Below, one piece after another: positions 1-7,300 of a DNA stretch of 60,626 nucleotides; within the stretch, counting starts at the first letter, position 1; each line of letters begins with the position of its first letter. The translations under genes were made by a program, and so were the position numbers. The DNA comes from an uncultured Bacteroidales bacterium (GTDB lineage: Bacteria; Bacteroidota; Bacteroidia; Bacteroidales; Paludibacteraceae), in contig CACZEL010000024.1 of assembly GCA_902780235.1 (NCBI GenBank), forward strand, positions 1 through 60,626, written 5' to 3'. The notes under the pieces are model-generated. The model did not search any database. It had not been told where the DNA came from and was given only the letters and a program-made list of their open reading frames with translations.

Positions 1-1
1 T

Positions 2-241
2 GACCAGTACAAGGACGCTCTGCGTGCTGCAGTAGCTCTGACCGAGAAATCCCGCCATCATGCCGGGTGCATCGCTTATGATGTATTCCAGAGCGCGACA
101 CGCTCGGATGTGTTCATGTTCTGCGAGACATGGAAAGATGACGCTTCGCTCAAGGCTCATGCCGAAACGCCGGAGTTCAAGAAATACGTAGCCGAGATAG
201 AGGCTTGCGGTCAAATGAAGTTGGAACGATTTGAGTTTTAG
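2..241 (+). CDS. antibiotic biosynthesis monooxygenase (ABM)-type protein, C-terminal part
   Basis: Partial gene cut by the left window edge; the reading frame is open from base 2 to a TAG at 239-241. The visible 79 residues contain the ABM-fold signature region: a 'SRHHAGCIAYDVFQS' strand-turn, 'VFMFCETWKD' and 'LKAHAETPEFKKYV', as in the small dimeric ferredoxin-like-fold monooxygenases and YgiN-like quinol monooxygenases. Substrate cannot be deduced. The next gene (YbjQ family) starts 5 bases downstream, so the two are probably co-transcribed. Family assignment is confident; function is only general. Confidence 0.8.
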   Translation, partial: DQYKDALRAAVALTEKSRHHAGCIAYDVFQSATRSDVFMFCETWKDDASLKAHAETPEFKKYVAEIEACGQMKLERFEF

Positions 242-246
242 AGGCT

Positions 247-567
247 ATGATAGTTACTACTACACCGACCATTGAGGGTCACACCATTAAGGAGTACAAA
301 GGTCTTGTTTCCGGGGAGGTTATCTTCGGCATGAACTTCCTGAAGGACTTTGGCGCGTCGCTGCGTGATTTCTTCGGAGGACGTACCGACAGTTATGAAA
401 AGGCTATGCTCGAAGGACGCGAGACCGCGCAGAAAGAAATGCGCGAACGCGCCGAGCAACTGGGCGCCAATGCCATCGTGGGAGTTAGCTTTGGCTATGA
501 GACGATGGGTCAAGCCAACAGCATGATTATGATCTCCATCAGCGGCACAGCTGTTGTGATTGAGTAA
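247..567 (+). CDS. YbjQ/UPF0145 family protein (heavy-metal-binding domain fold)
   Basis: A 106-residue protein, the usual length of the YbjQ (UPF0145) family. Family features seen: N-terminal 'MIVTTTPTIEGHTIKEYKGLVSGE', central 'DFFGGRTDSYEKAMLEGRETAQKEM' and the glycine/alanine-rich 'LGANAIVGVSFGYETMG' followed by a strand ending in 'GTAVVIE'. These small cytosolic proteins form oligomers; a metal-binding role is proposed from structure, not proven. The stop codon overlaps the ATG of the next reading frame by one base (TAATG), so translation is probably coupled to the broken gene at 567. Confidence 0.88.
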   Translation: MIVTTTPTIEGHTIKEYKGLVSGEVIFGMNFLKDFGASLRDFFGGRTDSYEKAMLEGRETAQKEMRERAEQLGANAIVGVSFGYETMGQANSMIMISISGTAVVIE

Positions 568-799
568 TGAAGCTTGAGGAAGCCATAACGTATGCCATCA
601 TGTCGGATGGTCATGGAAAGACGACTGACCAGATAGCCGCCGCTATCAACCGCAATGGTTGGCACATCCGCAAGGACGGCAAGCCTGGCACATCCGCAAG
701 GACGGCAAGCCTGTGACGAGCGCACAGGTCTATGCCTGCATTTGCCGCTATCCCTCAATCTTCACCAAGGAAGCCGGACGGATTTGTGTAATGTTATGA
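567..799 (+). pseudogene. HARE-type winged-helix small protein, frameshifted by a tandem duplication
   Basis: Starts at the ATG that overlaps the YbjQ stop. It reads 'MKLEEAITYAIMSDGHGKTT' then 'DQIAAAINRNGWHIRKDGKP' and then goes out of frame because a 26-bp segment (661-686) is directly repeated at 687-712; translation stops at 714-716. Removing one copy restores a 68-residue protein that continues 'VTSAQVYACICRYPSIFTKE' and stops at 797-799. The restored protein looks like a HARE/HB1-ASXL-type winged helix (the family pattern 'GKPVTSAQVY.CI.RYP..F'). The duplication could be real or a sequencing/assembly error. Confidence 0.7.
661..712 (+). repeat. 26-bp perfect tandem duplication
   Basis: Bases 661-686 and 687-712 are identical. 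The unit is not a multiple of three, so it breaks the reading frame of the HARE-type small gene. Both copies sit exactly head to tail, as expected for replication slippage or for an assembly duplication. Confidence 0.97.
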
Positions 800-806
800 C
801 ATTGAT

Positions 807-1280
807 ATGGCACAGAAGATACAAAAGACGAATGTGTGTCGGTTGCTGGATGCAGCAGGGATTGCGTATGAACTGATTGAATACGCTGTGGATGAGTCGG
901 ACTTGAGCGCGACGCATGTGGCGGAACAGTTAGGCGAGGATGTGGATGCCGTCTTCAAGACCATCGTGCTGGAGGGCGATAAGACCAAGCATTTTGTATG
1001 TGTCGTGCCGGGTGCGTGTGAGGTGGACTTGAAGAAAGCGGCTCGTGCCAGCGGCAACAAGTCCTGCAAACCGATTCCGCAGAAAGAACTGCTGCCGCTC
1101 ACAGGTTACATCCGTGGCGGATGTTGTCCGATTGGTATGAAGAAGCCTTTCCCGTCGTACATCGACGAGACCTGTCTGCTGCATGAGAAGATTTATGTCT
1201 CTGCGGGTCAGCGCGGCATGCAACTCCGCCTCGCTCCGCAAGACGAATATGTACCATTAGAAGTAAGCGATTTGATATAA
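807..1280 (+). CDS. ybaK: Cys-tRNA(Pro)/Cys-tRNA(Cys) deacylase YbaK/EbsC family
   Basis: A 157-residue YbaK-type editing domain. Seen: 'KTNVCRLLDAAGIAYELIEY', 'DVDAVFKTIVLEGDKTKHFV' (with the conserved lysine of the KT motif), 'GACEVDLKKAARASGNK' and the glycine-rich 'LTGYIRGGCCPIGMKK'. In the family this free-standing domain hydrolyses Cys mischarged on tRNA(Pro), acting in the cytosol together with ProRS. The start is the only ATG giving the full domain, 7 bases after the restored stop of the preceding broken gene. It probably belongs to the same small plus-strand transcript. Confidence 0.95.
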   Translation: MAQKIQKTNVCRLLDAAGIAYELIEYAVDESDLSATHVAEQLGEDVDAVFKTIVLEGDKTKHFVCVVPGACEVDLKKAARASGNKSCKPIPQKELLPLTGYIRGGCCPIGMKKPFPSYIDETCLLHEKIYVSAGQRGMQLRLAPQDEYVPLEVSDLI

Positions 1281-1281
1281 T

Positions 1282-1449
1282 ATGCATCGTACCATCCGAC
1301 TTGCGACATATGATGACATCCCTGCTATCATGCCGGTAATAGATGCGGCGCGGGAGATGATGCACGCATCTATTCACGAAACAACAAAATTTAACAGATA
1401 TATATCAAGGCATTTAAGGATAACTAAAGACCATAATGGAAAAATTTGA
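1282..1449 (+). pseudogene. GNAT N-acetyltransferase, N-terminal remnant only
   Basis: Begins 1 base after the ybaK stop. The first 27 codons read 'MHRTIRLATYDDIPAIMPVI' then 'DAAREMM', the standard first strand and helix of a GNAT acetyltransferase. Homology then ends abruptly near base 1370; the frame drifts through unrelated AT-rich sequence and stops at 1447-1449, inside the start of the next gene. The acetyl-CoA binding region is absent, so it cannot be a working enzyme. Confidence 0.7.
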
Positions 1450-1963
1450 AGAACAGATACATGGCGACTTACAGCAGTACTTGCTGAGCGTGAATGAAAT
1501 TGACGAGCGTCTGCCGGAATGCCCGGATGTGGAGGGCAAATGGGAGGCAATTGCGAATGCGTATATCCCAGACGGAGTACGTGAGTTTCAGAATTATCCG
1601 CTCGCGTCGCTCGGGTGGATGATGTATATCGGCATGGCGCTGGCGAAGATGTGGGATGACGATTGGCAGTACTACGCTGCGAAAGATGACTTGTATGTTT
1701 ATCTGCGTGACAAACGTGGCTATGACGCGATGGACGAGTATATCCGCAGAGACGTGCTCAAACTCAAAGGCAAGGATTTTGCGATGACCGAAGAGCTCGT
1801 TAGCGAGTGTGCCTCACGAGTGCATAACACGCTGATGCATCAGGACATCGAACCGGGCACCAAAGAGGCTTTCCTTGCCTACGTCGCTTGCTTGCATCAG
1901 TTGTACCTCTTTGGCGTTGCTGTACAACTCAAACGCATGGGCTACCACATGACAAGAATATAA
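1436..1963 (+). CDS. conserved hypothetical protein, 175 residues
   Basis: I do not recognise the family. It is an acidic, probably soluble, mostly helical protein with no signal peptide. Notable stretches are 'DVEGKWEAIANAYIPDGVRE', the hydrophobic 'YPLASLGWMMYIGMALAKMW' followed by 'DDDWQYYAAKDDLYVYLRDK', and 'ASRVHNTLMHQDIEPGTKEA'. Codon use matches the neighbours and the frame is long and clean, so I take it as real. It is followed after 17 bases by the DUF6512 gene, suggesting one transcript. Confidence 0.75.
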   Translation: MEKFEEQIHGDLQQYLLSVNEIDERLPECPDVEGKWEAIANAYIPDGVREFQNYPLASLGWMMYIGMALAKMWDDDWQYYAAKDDLYVYLRDKRGYDAMDEYIRRDVLKLKGKDFAMTEELVSECASRVHNTLMHQDIEPGTKEAFLAYVACLHQLYLFGVAVQLKRMGYHMTRI

Positions 1964-1980
1964 AATATAGTGATTATACT

Positions 1981-2472
1981 ATGACACGAAAAGAAACAAT
2001 CATAGCAACGATCTTGCTAATCATTTTCGGAACAAGTATGCACTTTGTGCATCATGTTCCGTTCTTCAATCATTTCCTGGGCTATATCTTTCCCGTGACG
2101 GAGAGTGTGATGGCGCACATGAAGATGGTGTTTTACCCGATGCTTTTACTGAGCATCTATCTGTGCATTTTGCACCGCGACATCCGCGAGATAGGCGCTC
2201 CTATCTTGGGCGCATTGGCCGTTATGCCACTCATCGTAGCCGCATTCTTCAGTTATTGGGTCTTCGTGCGCCATGAGTTGATGCTTTTGGATATCGTTAT
2301 CTATATCGCTTCGATGGTCGGCGCAGTACATCTTGCTAATCGTTGGCGGACTTGTTCGTTTGTGCAGCGCCTCTGGCCACTGTGGCTAGTGCTCATCGTG
2401 CTGGCTATCATAGCTATCGGCGTGTTGACCTATCACGCACCTAACTGGATCATCTTCGCAGATTTAGGATAA
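1981..2472 (+). CDS. DUF6512-like integral membrane protein
   Basis: A 163-residue membrane protein with about five hydrophobic segments: residues 7-25, 45-64, 72-92, 98-116 and 133-155. The signature 'FLGYIFPVTESVMAHMKMVF' followed by 'YPMLL' matches the DUF6512 pattern (F.PV.ESVWEHLK..FFPMLL). Function of the family is unknown. I chose the ATG at 1981 because the family motif follows at the usual distance; an upstream ATG at 1888 would lie inside the previous gene and adds an unrelated leader. Confidence 0.82.
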   Translation: MTRKETIIATILLIIFGTSMHFVHHVPFFNHFLGYIFPVTESVMAHMKMVFYPMLLLSIYLCILHRDIREIGAPILGALAVMPLIVAAFFSYWVFVRHELMLLDIVIYIASMVGAVHLANRWRTCSFVQRLWPLWLVLIVLAIIAIGVLTYHAPNWIIFADLG

Positions 2473-2485
2473 TATGAACTGAAGT

Positions 2486-2536
2486 ATGACACCCAAACTC
2501 TTCTTTCAAGCGCTAACGAAGTTCGTTATAAAGTGA
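2486..2536 (+). pseudogene. isoprenylcysteine methyltransferase-family gene, first codons only
   Basis: A 16-codon frame 'MTPKLFFQALTKFVIK' and stop. Related membrane methyltransferase-family proteins in this phylum begin with a very similar 'M..KLFFQALTKFL' before the first membrane helix. Everything after this segment is missing. The match is short and made by eye from memory of the family, so the identity is tentative, but the pattern agrees with the neighbouring truncated genes. Confidence 0.45.
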
Positions 2537-2554
2537 TACCATTTATTTGGTAAT

Positions 2555-2641
2555 ATGGAATCCGATAGAATCATATTGCGCCCATGGCGGGAGAGTGATG
2601 CAGGAGCCGGGCAATGGGTTCCGGCTATAAAAAAGAGGTGA
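2555..2641 (+). pseudogene. RimJ/RimL-type GNAT acetyltransferase, first codons only
   Basis: The frame starts 'MESDRIILRPWRESDA', the conserved opening of RimJ/RimL-type acetyltransferases (ILRPWRESDAEAL). Homology stops after 16 codons and the rest runs into the terminator of the tRNA operon on the other strand, ending at 2639-2641. Third truncated 5' gene end within 1.4 kb. Confidence 0.6.
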
Positions 2642-2665
2642 TTTCCGAAGAAACCACCTCTTTTG
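2628..2665 (-). terminator. intrinsic terminator of the tRNA operon
   Basis: On the minus strand, directly after the tRNA-Leu(GAG) 3' end, AAAGAGGTGG pairs with a CACCTCTTT arm around a nested TTTC-TTCG-GAAA hairpin with a UUCG tetraloop, followed by a run of T. Classic rho-independent form. Confidence 0.85.
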
Positions 2666-2749
2666 TGCGCAGGATGAGACTCGAACTCACACGATCTTGC
2701 GACCACTACCCCCTCAAAGTAGCGTGTATACCAATTTCACCACCTGCGC
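2666..2749 (-). tRNA. tRNA-Leu (anticodon GAG)
   Basis: On the minus strand the acceptor 5' GCGCAGG pairs with 3' CCTGCGC, discriminator A at 2666. D-arm region 'GGTGAAATTGGTATACAC', anticodon stem-loop CTACT-TTGAGGG-GGTAG giving GAG, a long variable arm as in class II tRNA, and T-loop GTTCGAGTC. CCA is not encoded (A is followed by CAAAA). First position of the cluster nearest the terminator. Confidence 0.93.
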
Positions 2750-2756
2750 TTTTGGG

Positions 2757-2838
2757 TGCCCAGAACAGGACTCGAACCTGCACACCTCGCGGCATGCGCA
2801 CCTGAAACGCACGCGTCTACCAATTCCGCCATCTGGGC
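2757..2838 (-). tRNA. tRNA-Leu (anticodon CAG)
   Basis: Acceptor GCCCAGA with partner TTCTGGGC (first pairs GCCCAG/CTGGGC), discriminator A at 2757. The anticodon arm TGCGT-TTCAGGT-GCGCA shows CAG; long variable arm 'TGCCGCGAGGTGTG'-like region; T-loop GTTCGAGTC. CCA is not encoded. Eight bases separate it from the next tRNA-Leu. Confidence 0.92.
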
Positions 2839-2848
2839 AAAAAAAAAG

Positions 2849-2921
<73 letters not shown>

Positions 2922-2976
2922 AATTTTTTTTGACTCTAAAAGTTAGATCAATGCCCTCGTTAACCGAAAGCGGGTG

Positions 2977-3007
2977 CAAAAGTACTGCTTTTTTTTGACA
3001 TGACCAA
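2977..3007 (-). promoter_or_regulatory. Bacteroidales-type promoter of the tRNA operon
   Basis: On the minus strand a TTGG element (3005-3007 core), 20 bases, then TACTTTTG (2984-2977). It reads into tRNA-Gly 56 bases downstream. The spacer and flanks are almost the same as in the acpP promoter at 38668 and the sRNA promoter at 31436. Confidence 0.85.
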
Positions 3008-3056
3008 ATTTTTTTGAAAAAAAATGCAAAAAAAGTGCATTTTCTTGTCTTTTTCC

Positions 3057-3087
3057 TTGAATATTCCAAATATTTGTAGTAAATTTG
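3057..3087 (+). promoter_or_regulatory. Bacteroidales-type promoter of the DUF2147 gene
   Basis: TTG at 3057, 20-base spacer, TAAATTTG at 3080-3087, ending 19 bases before the ATG at 3107. Back to back with the tRNA promoter, so the region is a divergent promoter. Confidence 0.8.
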
Positions 3088-3106
3088 CAGCGAAAATCGG
3101 TAAATT

Positions 3107-3535
3107 ATGCAAAAAATCGGGTACACACTACTCCTTTTATTATTATGTATGTACGCACACGCGCACGTGAACAGTATTTTAGGCGACTGGAAGACGATCG
3201 ATGACAAGACCGGCGAACGGCGTGCCGTCGTGACACTCTACCAAGGTACGGACGGACTCTATTACGGTAAGATCAGCAAGATGCTGATGTACACCGAACT
3301 GGATCTGAAATGCGAGGCATGCAAGGATGCCGACCATAACGCACCCATCGAAGGCTTGGTCATTATCCGCGGCATGCACGAGAAAGACGGCGAACTGGTC
3401 GGAGGAAAAGTGCTCGATCCGGAGAGCGGTAAGTTCTACTACGGAAAGATTTACCTCAAGAACGGGAAATTGGTACTCCGCGGGTCCTTGGACAAACGCG
3501 GCTTTTTAGGACGAAACCAAACGTGGGAAAGATGA
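3107..3535 (+). CDS. DUF2147 secreted protein
   Basis: A 142-residue protein with a signal peptide (about residues 1-19, hydrophobic LLLLLLCMYA then AHA) and a DUF2147 domain: 'ILGDWKTIDDKTGERRAVVT' at the start, 'DGLYYGKISKML' in the middle, and the ending 'LRGSLDKRGFLGRNQTWER', which matches the family's 'GCL.....G.sqtW.R'. DUF2147 proteins are predicted periplasmic lipocalin-like proteins of unknown ligand. Two cysteines (LKCEACKD) form a CxxC in a position that often varies. Single gene with its own promoter. Confidence 0.92.
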   Translation: MQKIGYTLLLLLLCMYAHAHVNSILGDWKTIDDKTGERRAVVTLYQGTDGLYYGKISKMLMYTELDLKCEACKDADHNAPIEGLVIIRGMHEKDGELVGGKVLDPESGKFYYGKIYLKNGKLVLRGSLDKRGFLGRNQTWER

Positions 3536-3608
3536 TTGGTAATTGGTCATTGGTCGTTGGTCATTGGACTTCTCAAACGACAAACGACTAACGACGAACG
3601 ACAAATAG
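3534..3608. repeat. 7-bp repeat array between DUF2147 gene and rdgB
   Basis: Five degenerate heptads of the form NNTTGGT followed, after a short centre (CTTCTCA), by four heptads of the form AACGACN. The array fills the whole intergenic region from the DUF2147 stop to just before the rdgB ATG. Same unit family as the array encoding the YidD N-terminus at 32630. Confidence 0.85.
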
Positions 3609-3614
3609 AAAGGT

Positions 3615-4286
3615 ATGAAGTTAGTATTTGCAAGCAATAATGCGCATAAGTTGGACGAGGTAAGGCAGATCATGCCTGCCGATGTGGAAGTACTGAGCCT
3701 CAGCGAGATCGGTTTCGAACAAGAGATCGAAGAGACCGGAGAGACTTTGGAGGCTAATAGCGAGATAAAAGCCCGCACGGTGGCGGCTTTTATAGGTGAA
3801 AGGTTAAAAGTGAAAGGTGAAAGGATAGACGGCGTGTTTGCGGATGATACGGGATTGGAGATTGATGCCTTGGGCGGCAAACCGGGTGTATACACGGCAC
3901 GGTGGTACCGTTTGAATGATGGAATGAGCGCGGCTGCGCCGCTCAATGATGAAATGATGATCTTTGCGGCCAATCGGGCAAAGGCTTTGCAAGAACTGAA
4001 AGGCGAAACCGACCGAGGAGCGCAGTTTAGAACCGTGATCACACTGATATTAGTCGAAAGAGAAAAGACCGCTTTGCTCAAAGAAAAAAGAACTATTCAG
4101 GTGAGCGGTATCGTTCGCGGACGGATCGCGGAAGAGGAATACGGACAAGGCGGTTTCGGGTACGACCCCGTCTTTATTCCCGAAGGCTACGACAAGACCT
4201 TCGGCGAACTGCCGGCAGAAATAAAAAACAGTATCAGTCATAGGAGTCGCGCCTTGCAAGCGCTCGTAAAAACGTTAAAACGTTAA
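3615..4286 (+). CDS. rdgB: XTP/dITP diphosphatase (non-canonical purine NTP pyrophosphatase)
   Basis: RdgB/HAM1 family enzyme that hydrolyses XTP, dITP and ITP to the monophosphate, keeping deaminated purines out of DNA. Seen: N-terminal nucleotide loop 'LVFASNNAHKLDEVRQIMP', 'ADDTGLEIDALGGKPGVYTA', and the C-terminal 'GYDPVFIPEGYDKTFGELPA' with 'KNSISHRSRALQAL'. At 223 residues it is longer than the usual 190-200. The excess includes 'ERLKVKGERI' (about residues 62-72), which is the translation of heptads AGGTGAA/AGGTTAA at 3794-3827, and a second insertion 'ERLKVKGE..NDGMSAAAPLNDEMM' region before the helix. The C-terminal VKTLKR comes from the hairpin-array sequence at 4264-4286. Confidence 0.94.
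   Translation: MKLVFASNNAHKLDEVRQIMPADVEVLSLSEIGFEQEIEETGETLEANSEIKARTVAAFIGERLKVKGERIDGVFADDTGLEIDALGGKPGVYTARWYRLNDGMSAAAPLNDEMMIFAANRAKALQELKGETDRGAQFRTVITLILVEREKTALLKEKRTIQVSGIVRGRIAEEEYGQGGFGYDPVFIPEGYDKTFGELPAEIKNSISHRSRALQALVKTLKR
3794..3827 (+). repeat. 7-bp repeat array translated inside rdgB
   Basis: Degenerate heptads of the form AGGTGAA (four to five units) inside the coding frame, giving about 11 extra residues next to the ADDTGLE motif. The frame is kept, so the protein tolerates the insert. Confidence 0.7.
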
Positions 4287-4339
4287 AATGGTTTGTTTCA
4301 CAAACGTTAAATAGTTAAGATGGTTTTACTTCGTAAAAC
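4264..4339 (+). repeat. hairpin-spacer array at the rdgB-porZ junction
   Basis: Spacer GTTAAAACGTTAAAATG (4274-4290), hairpin GTTTGT-TTC-ACAAAC (4291-4305), spacer GTTAAATAGTTAAGATG (4306-4322), hairpin GTTTTAC-TTC-GTAAAAC (4323-4339). Both stems are perfect with 3-nt loops, both spacers are 17 nt. The ATG that closes the second spacer (4320-4322) is the porZ start codon. Same architecture as the larger array upstream of trmD. Confidence 0.85.
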
Positions 4340-7300
4340 GTTATATATAATAGTTGCCTTGTGTGTGGCGATGAGCATACATGCAGAGGCATGGCGGACG
4401 CATTTTGCGTACAACAACGTGACGCAGATCGCGTTGGGTTCGGACGTGGTGTATGCCTTGTCCGACGGCAGTTTATTCAGCGTCAACAAACAGACGGAGG
4501 CCGTCAAGGTCTATAACCATCAGTCAGGTCTGCACGGAACAGGTATCACCTGCATCCATTACGACGCCCTCGGTTCGCAGTTGCTCATCGGTTACAGCAA
4601 CGGTCAGATCGACCTGCTCACCTCGAACGGCGTCCGCTATATCGGCGACCTGTACGACAAGGACATGACCCAGCGCAAGACGATTTACAACGTCACTCTC
4701 CAAGGTCGAACAGCCTATCTCTCTACCCCTTACGGCGTCCAGACGATGGATATGCGCGAGTACAAGTTAGTGGATAGCTACTGGCTTCGTCCCGGCGGAC
4801 AGGAGATCGAAGTGAAGGATGTGCTGCTGACCAAAGACAGTATCTATGCCTTCACGGACGACAGTCTCTTTTGCGCCAAGCAGACCGATAACCTCGTCGA
4901 TTATCGGGTATGGAAGCGCGAGAAGAGCGGTCGAGTGTCGCCGGACACCGAGAAAGGTGCGCATTACAAGGACGGTTCTGATCACTGGTACCGCGGTTAC
5001 GAGGAAGGTATCATCCGTCAGACGGCTACGACCCGCCTGACCTACAAGCCACAAGGACCCTTGACGAACAAACCGTACTACCTGTCGGTAATAGGCAATG
5101 AGGTGATCATGCTGCAGGGAGGTCGATGGACCGCGTCGCACCAGAACCCGGGTCATGTCATGCGACTGGTGGACGGCACATGGCATAACATATCCGCCGA
5201 GAGCATTCAGCAAGCCACCGGCGCCGCTTATGTACTCGACTTCATGAACGCGGCCGTCGATCCGGCAGATGCCAATCATTATTTCGTAACCAGTTACGGA
5301 ACGGGTCTCTATGAGTTCCGCGGCGATCAATGCGTCGGATACCGCTTGGCAGATGACGTGATCAAAGCGATCATCCCGACCAATCCGGCGCGTTACACCC
5401 GCCTCCTGGGTGCGCATTACGACTCCGCCGGTCGGTTATGGTTCTTGGACGCAGGCGTCGATCAGCCGGTCTATGTGCAGCAAGGTACGCAGACCGTCGG
5501 TTTGCCGCTCGTGATCAACGGTGTACCGAAGAGTTATGAGGTGATCGGCGACCTCTTGATCGACCGTCGCAACGAGCAACATAAATGGATCAGTATTGCC
5601 TACAAGGGTTCGGGAATGGTACTGCTCAACGACGGCGGCACACCCATGGACGCTTCCGACGATGCCGCTTTCTTCCGCGGCGAATGGACCAACCAGAACG
5701 GACAGACCTTCAAACCAACCAGTATCTTCGCCCTCTGCCAAGACCGGCAGGGACGTATCTGGATGGCTACCGACCAAGGAGCAGCCTATATCGACGCCAC
5801 CACGGATTTCCTGCAATCGGATGCGATCATCCAACCGGACGTGATGGACACGAACGGCGAGAACCCGATCAAAGGGGTACGTATCAAAGCCGTTTGTCAG
5901 GACGCCGACGGACAGATCTGGATCGGCAGCGAGAGTTTAGGCGTCTATGTGCTCAACGAGGCAGCGACCGAGATCGTCGCACATTACACCACCGATAACT
6001 CCGCCATGTCCGGCAACGGCATCCTCTCCCTGAGCAGCGCCACCGACGGACGGGTCTTCATCGGCACCTCCGAAGGACTGGTCGAATACGACCCGAACGG
6101 ACACGGAGAAGGACTGAACGGATCCACGGATGAGGGAATGAACGGATTAGAGGAAGGCAGCATGCTGAACTGGAAACTGCATTTCTCTTACTTCAACCCG
6201 CAAGAGATAGCCGCCACACCCGAAGCGATCTACGCACTGGCCAACGGATCGCTGTTCAGCGTCAACCGTGCCGATGAATCGATCACCTATTGGAACAAAT
6301 CCACCGGTTTGACCGGTACCTCGGTCAGCCATATCGCCTATGACGCCACCACCGAACAGCTCGTGATCGCGTACGAGAACGGGCAAGTGGACCTGCTGAG
6401 CGCGAACGGCAAGGTCGTGCAGATGCCCGACATAGCCTTGAAAGCCGGTTCGATAGACGTAGGCGTACGCGACATATGCGTCGGATCGAAACACACCTAT
6501 TTCGCGATGTCGTTCGGTATCGTGGCTATTCAAACCAAGAAAGGCGAGGTGACGGACACCTATTATATCGGCGACGATGCCGCGGCCATCACCATTCAGC
6601 AGGTGGCGGAGATGGGTGACTCCCTCTATGCTTTCTCCTTCGACAAGCTCTATCGCGGTGCGCTCAAAGACAACCTCGTCGATTATTCGTTCTGGCAGAG
6701 CGAGACGATCCCGTTTGACGAGGTCGAACAAGCCTGCGTCTATAAGGATCAACTGTACGTGCTGGCGCACGACTCGCTCTACCGACGTGACAAGAGCGCT
6801 TGGTTGCTCGTTCACCCGGACCCGCTGGATTGGATCCATGTGAGCGACGGACAGCTGCTGACGTACCAACGCGGCACGGGTATGCTCTACCTCGCGGACG
6901 ACGGCAGCATGCGCGGCTTGACCAACTCCTATATCGCTACTGACGGTGTCTATACGAACGGCGAGTACTGGCTTGCCGAAGAAGAGCGCGGACTGATTCG
7001 GCTCGGCAGCAGCGGGGACACCCGTCTCATGCCAGACGGACCGATGACTAATTTCGGTTATCATCTCGACATCGCCCATGACCGTCTGTATGTTTCTCCC
7101 GGCGGACGTTGGGCTACGGAGTATGTCCGGGACGGCGCAATGAGTATCTATGACGGACATAACTGGATCGGTATCCCCTGGCAACAGACTTGGGCCGCTT
7201 CGGGTCATGCCATCCGCGACGTGGTCCAATACGCCGTCGATAGATCCGATCCGGGACATTTCTTCGTCGCTACCTACGGTACGGGTGTGTTCGAGTTCCG

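Noticed and set aside
1888-1980. Longer N-terminus for the DUF6512 protein
   Set aside because: The extra residues overlap the preceding gene and are unlike the family; the ATG at 1981 gives the normal length.
2486-2641. Integration site of a mobile element at the tRNA-Leu gene
   Set aside because: No integrase and no duplicated tRNA 3' end were found in the window; truncated genes alone are not enough.
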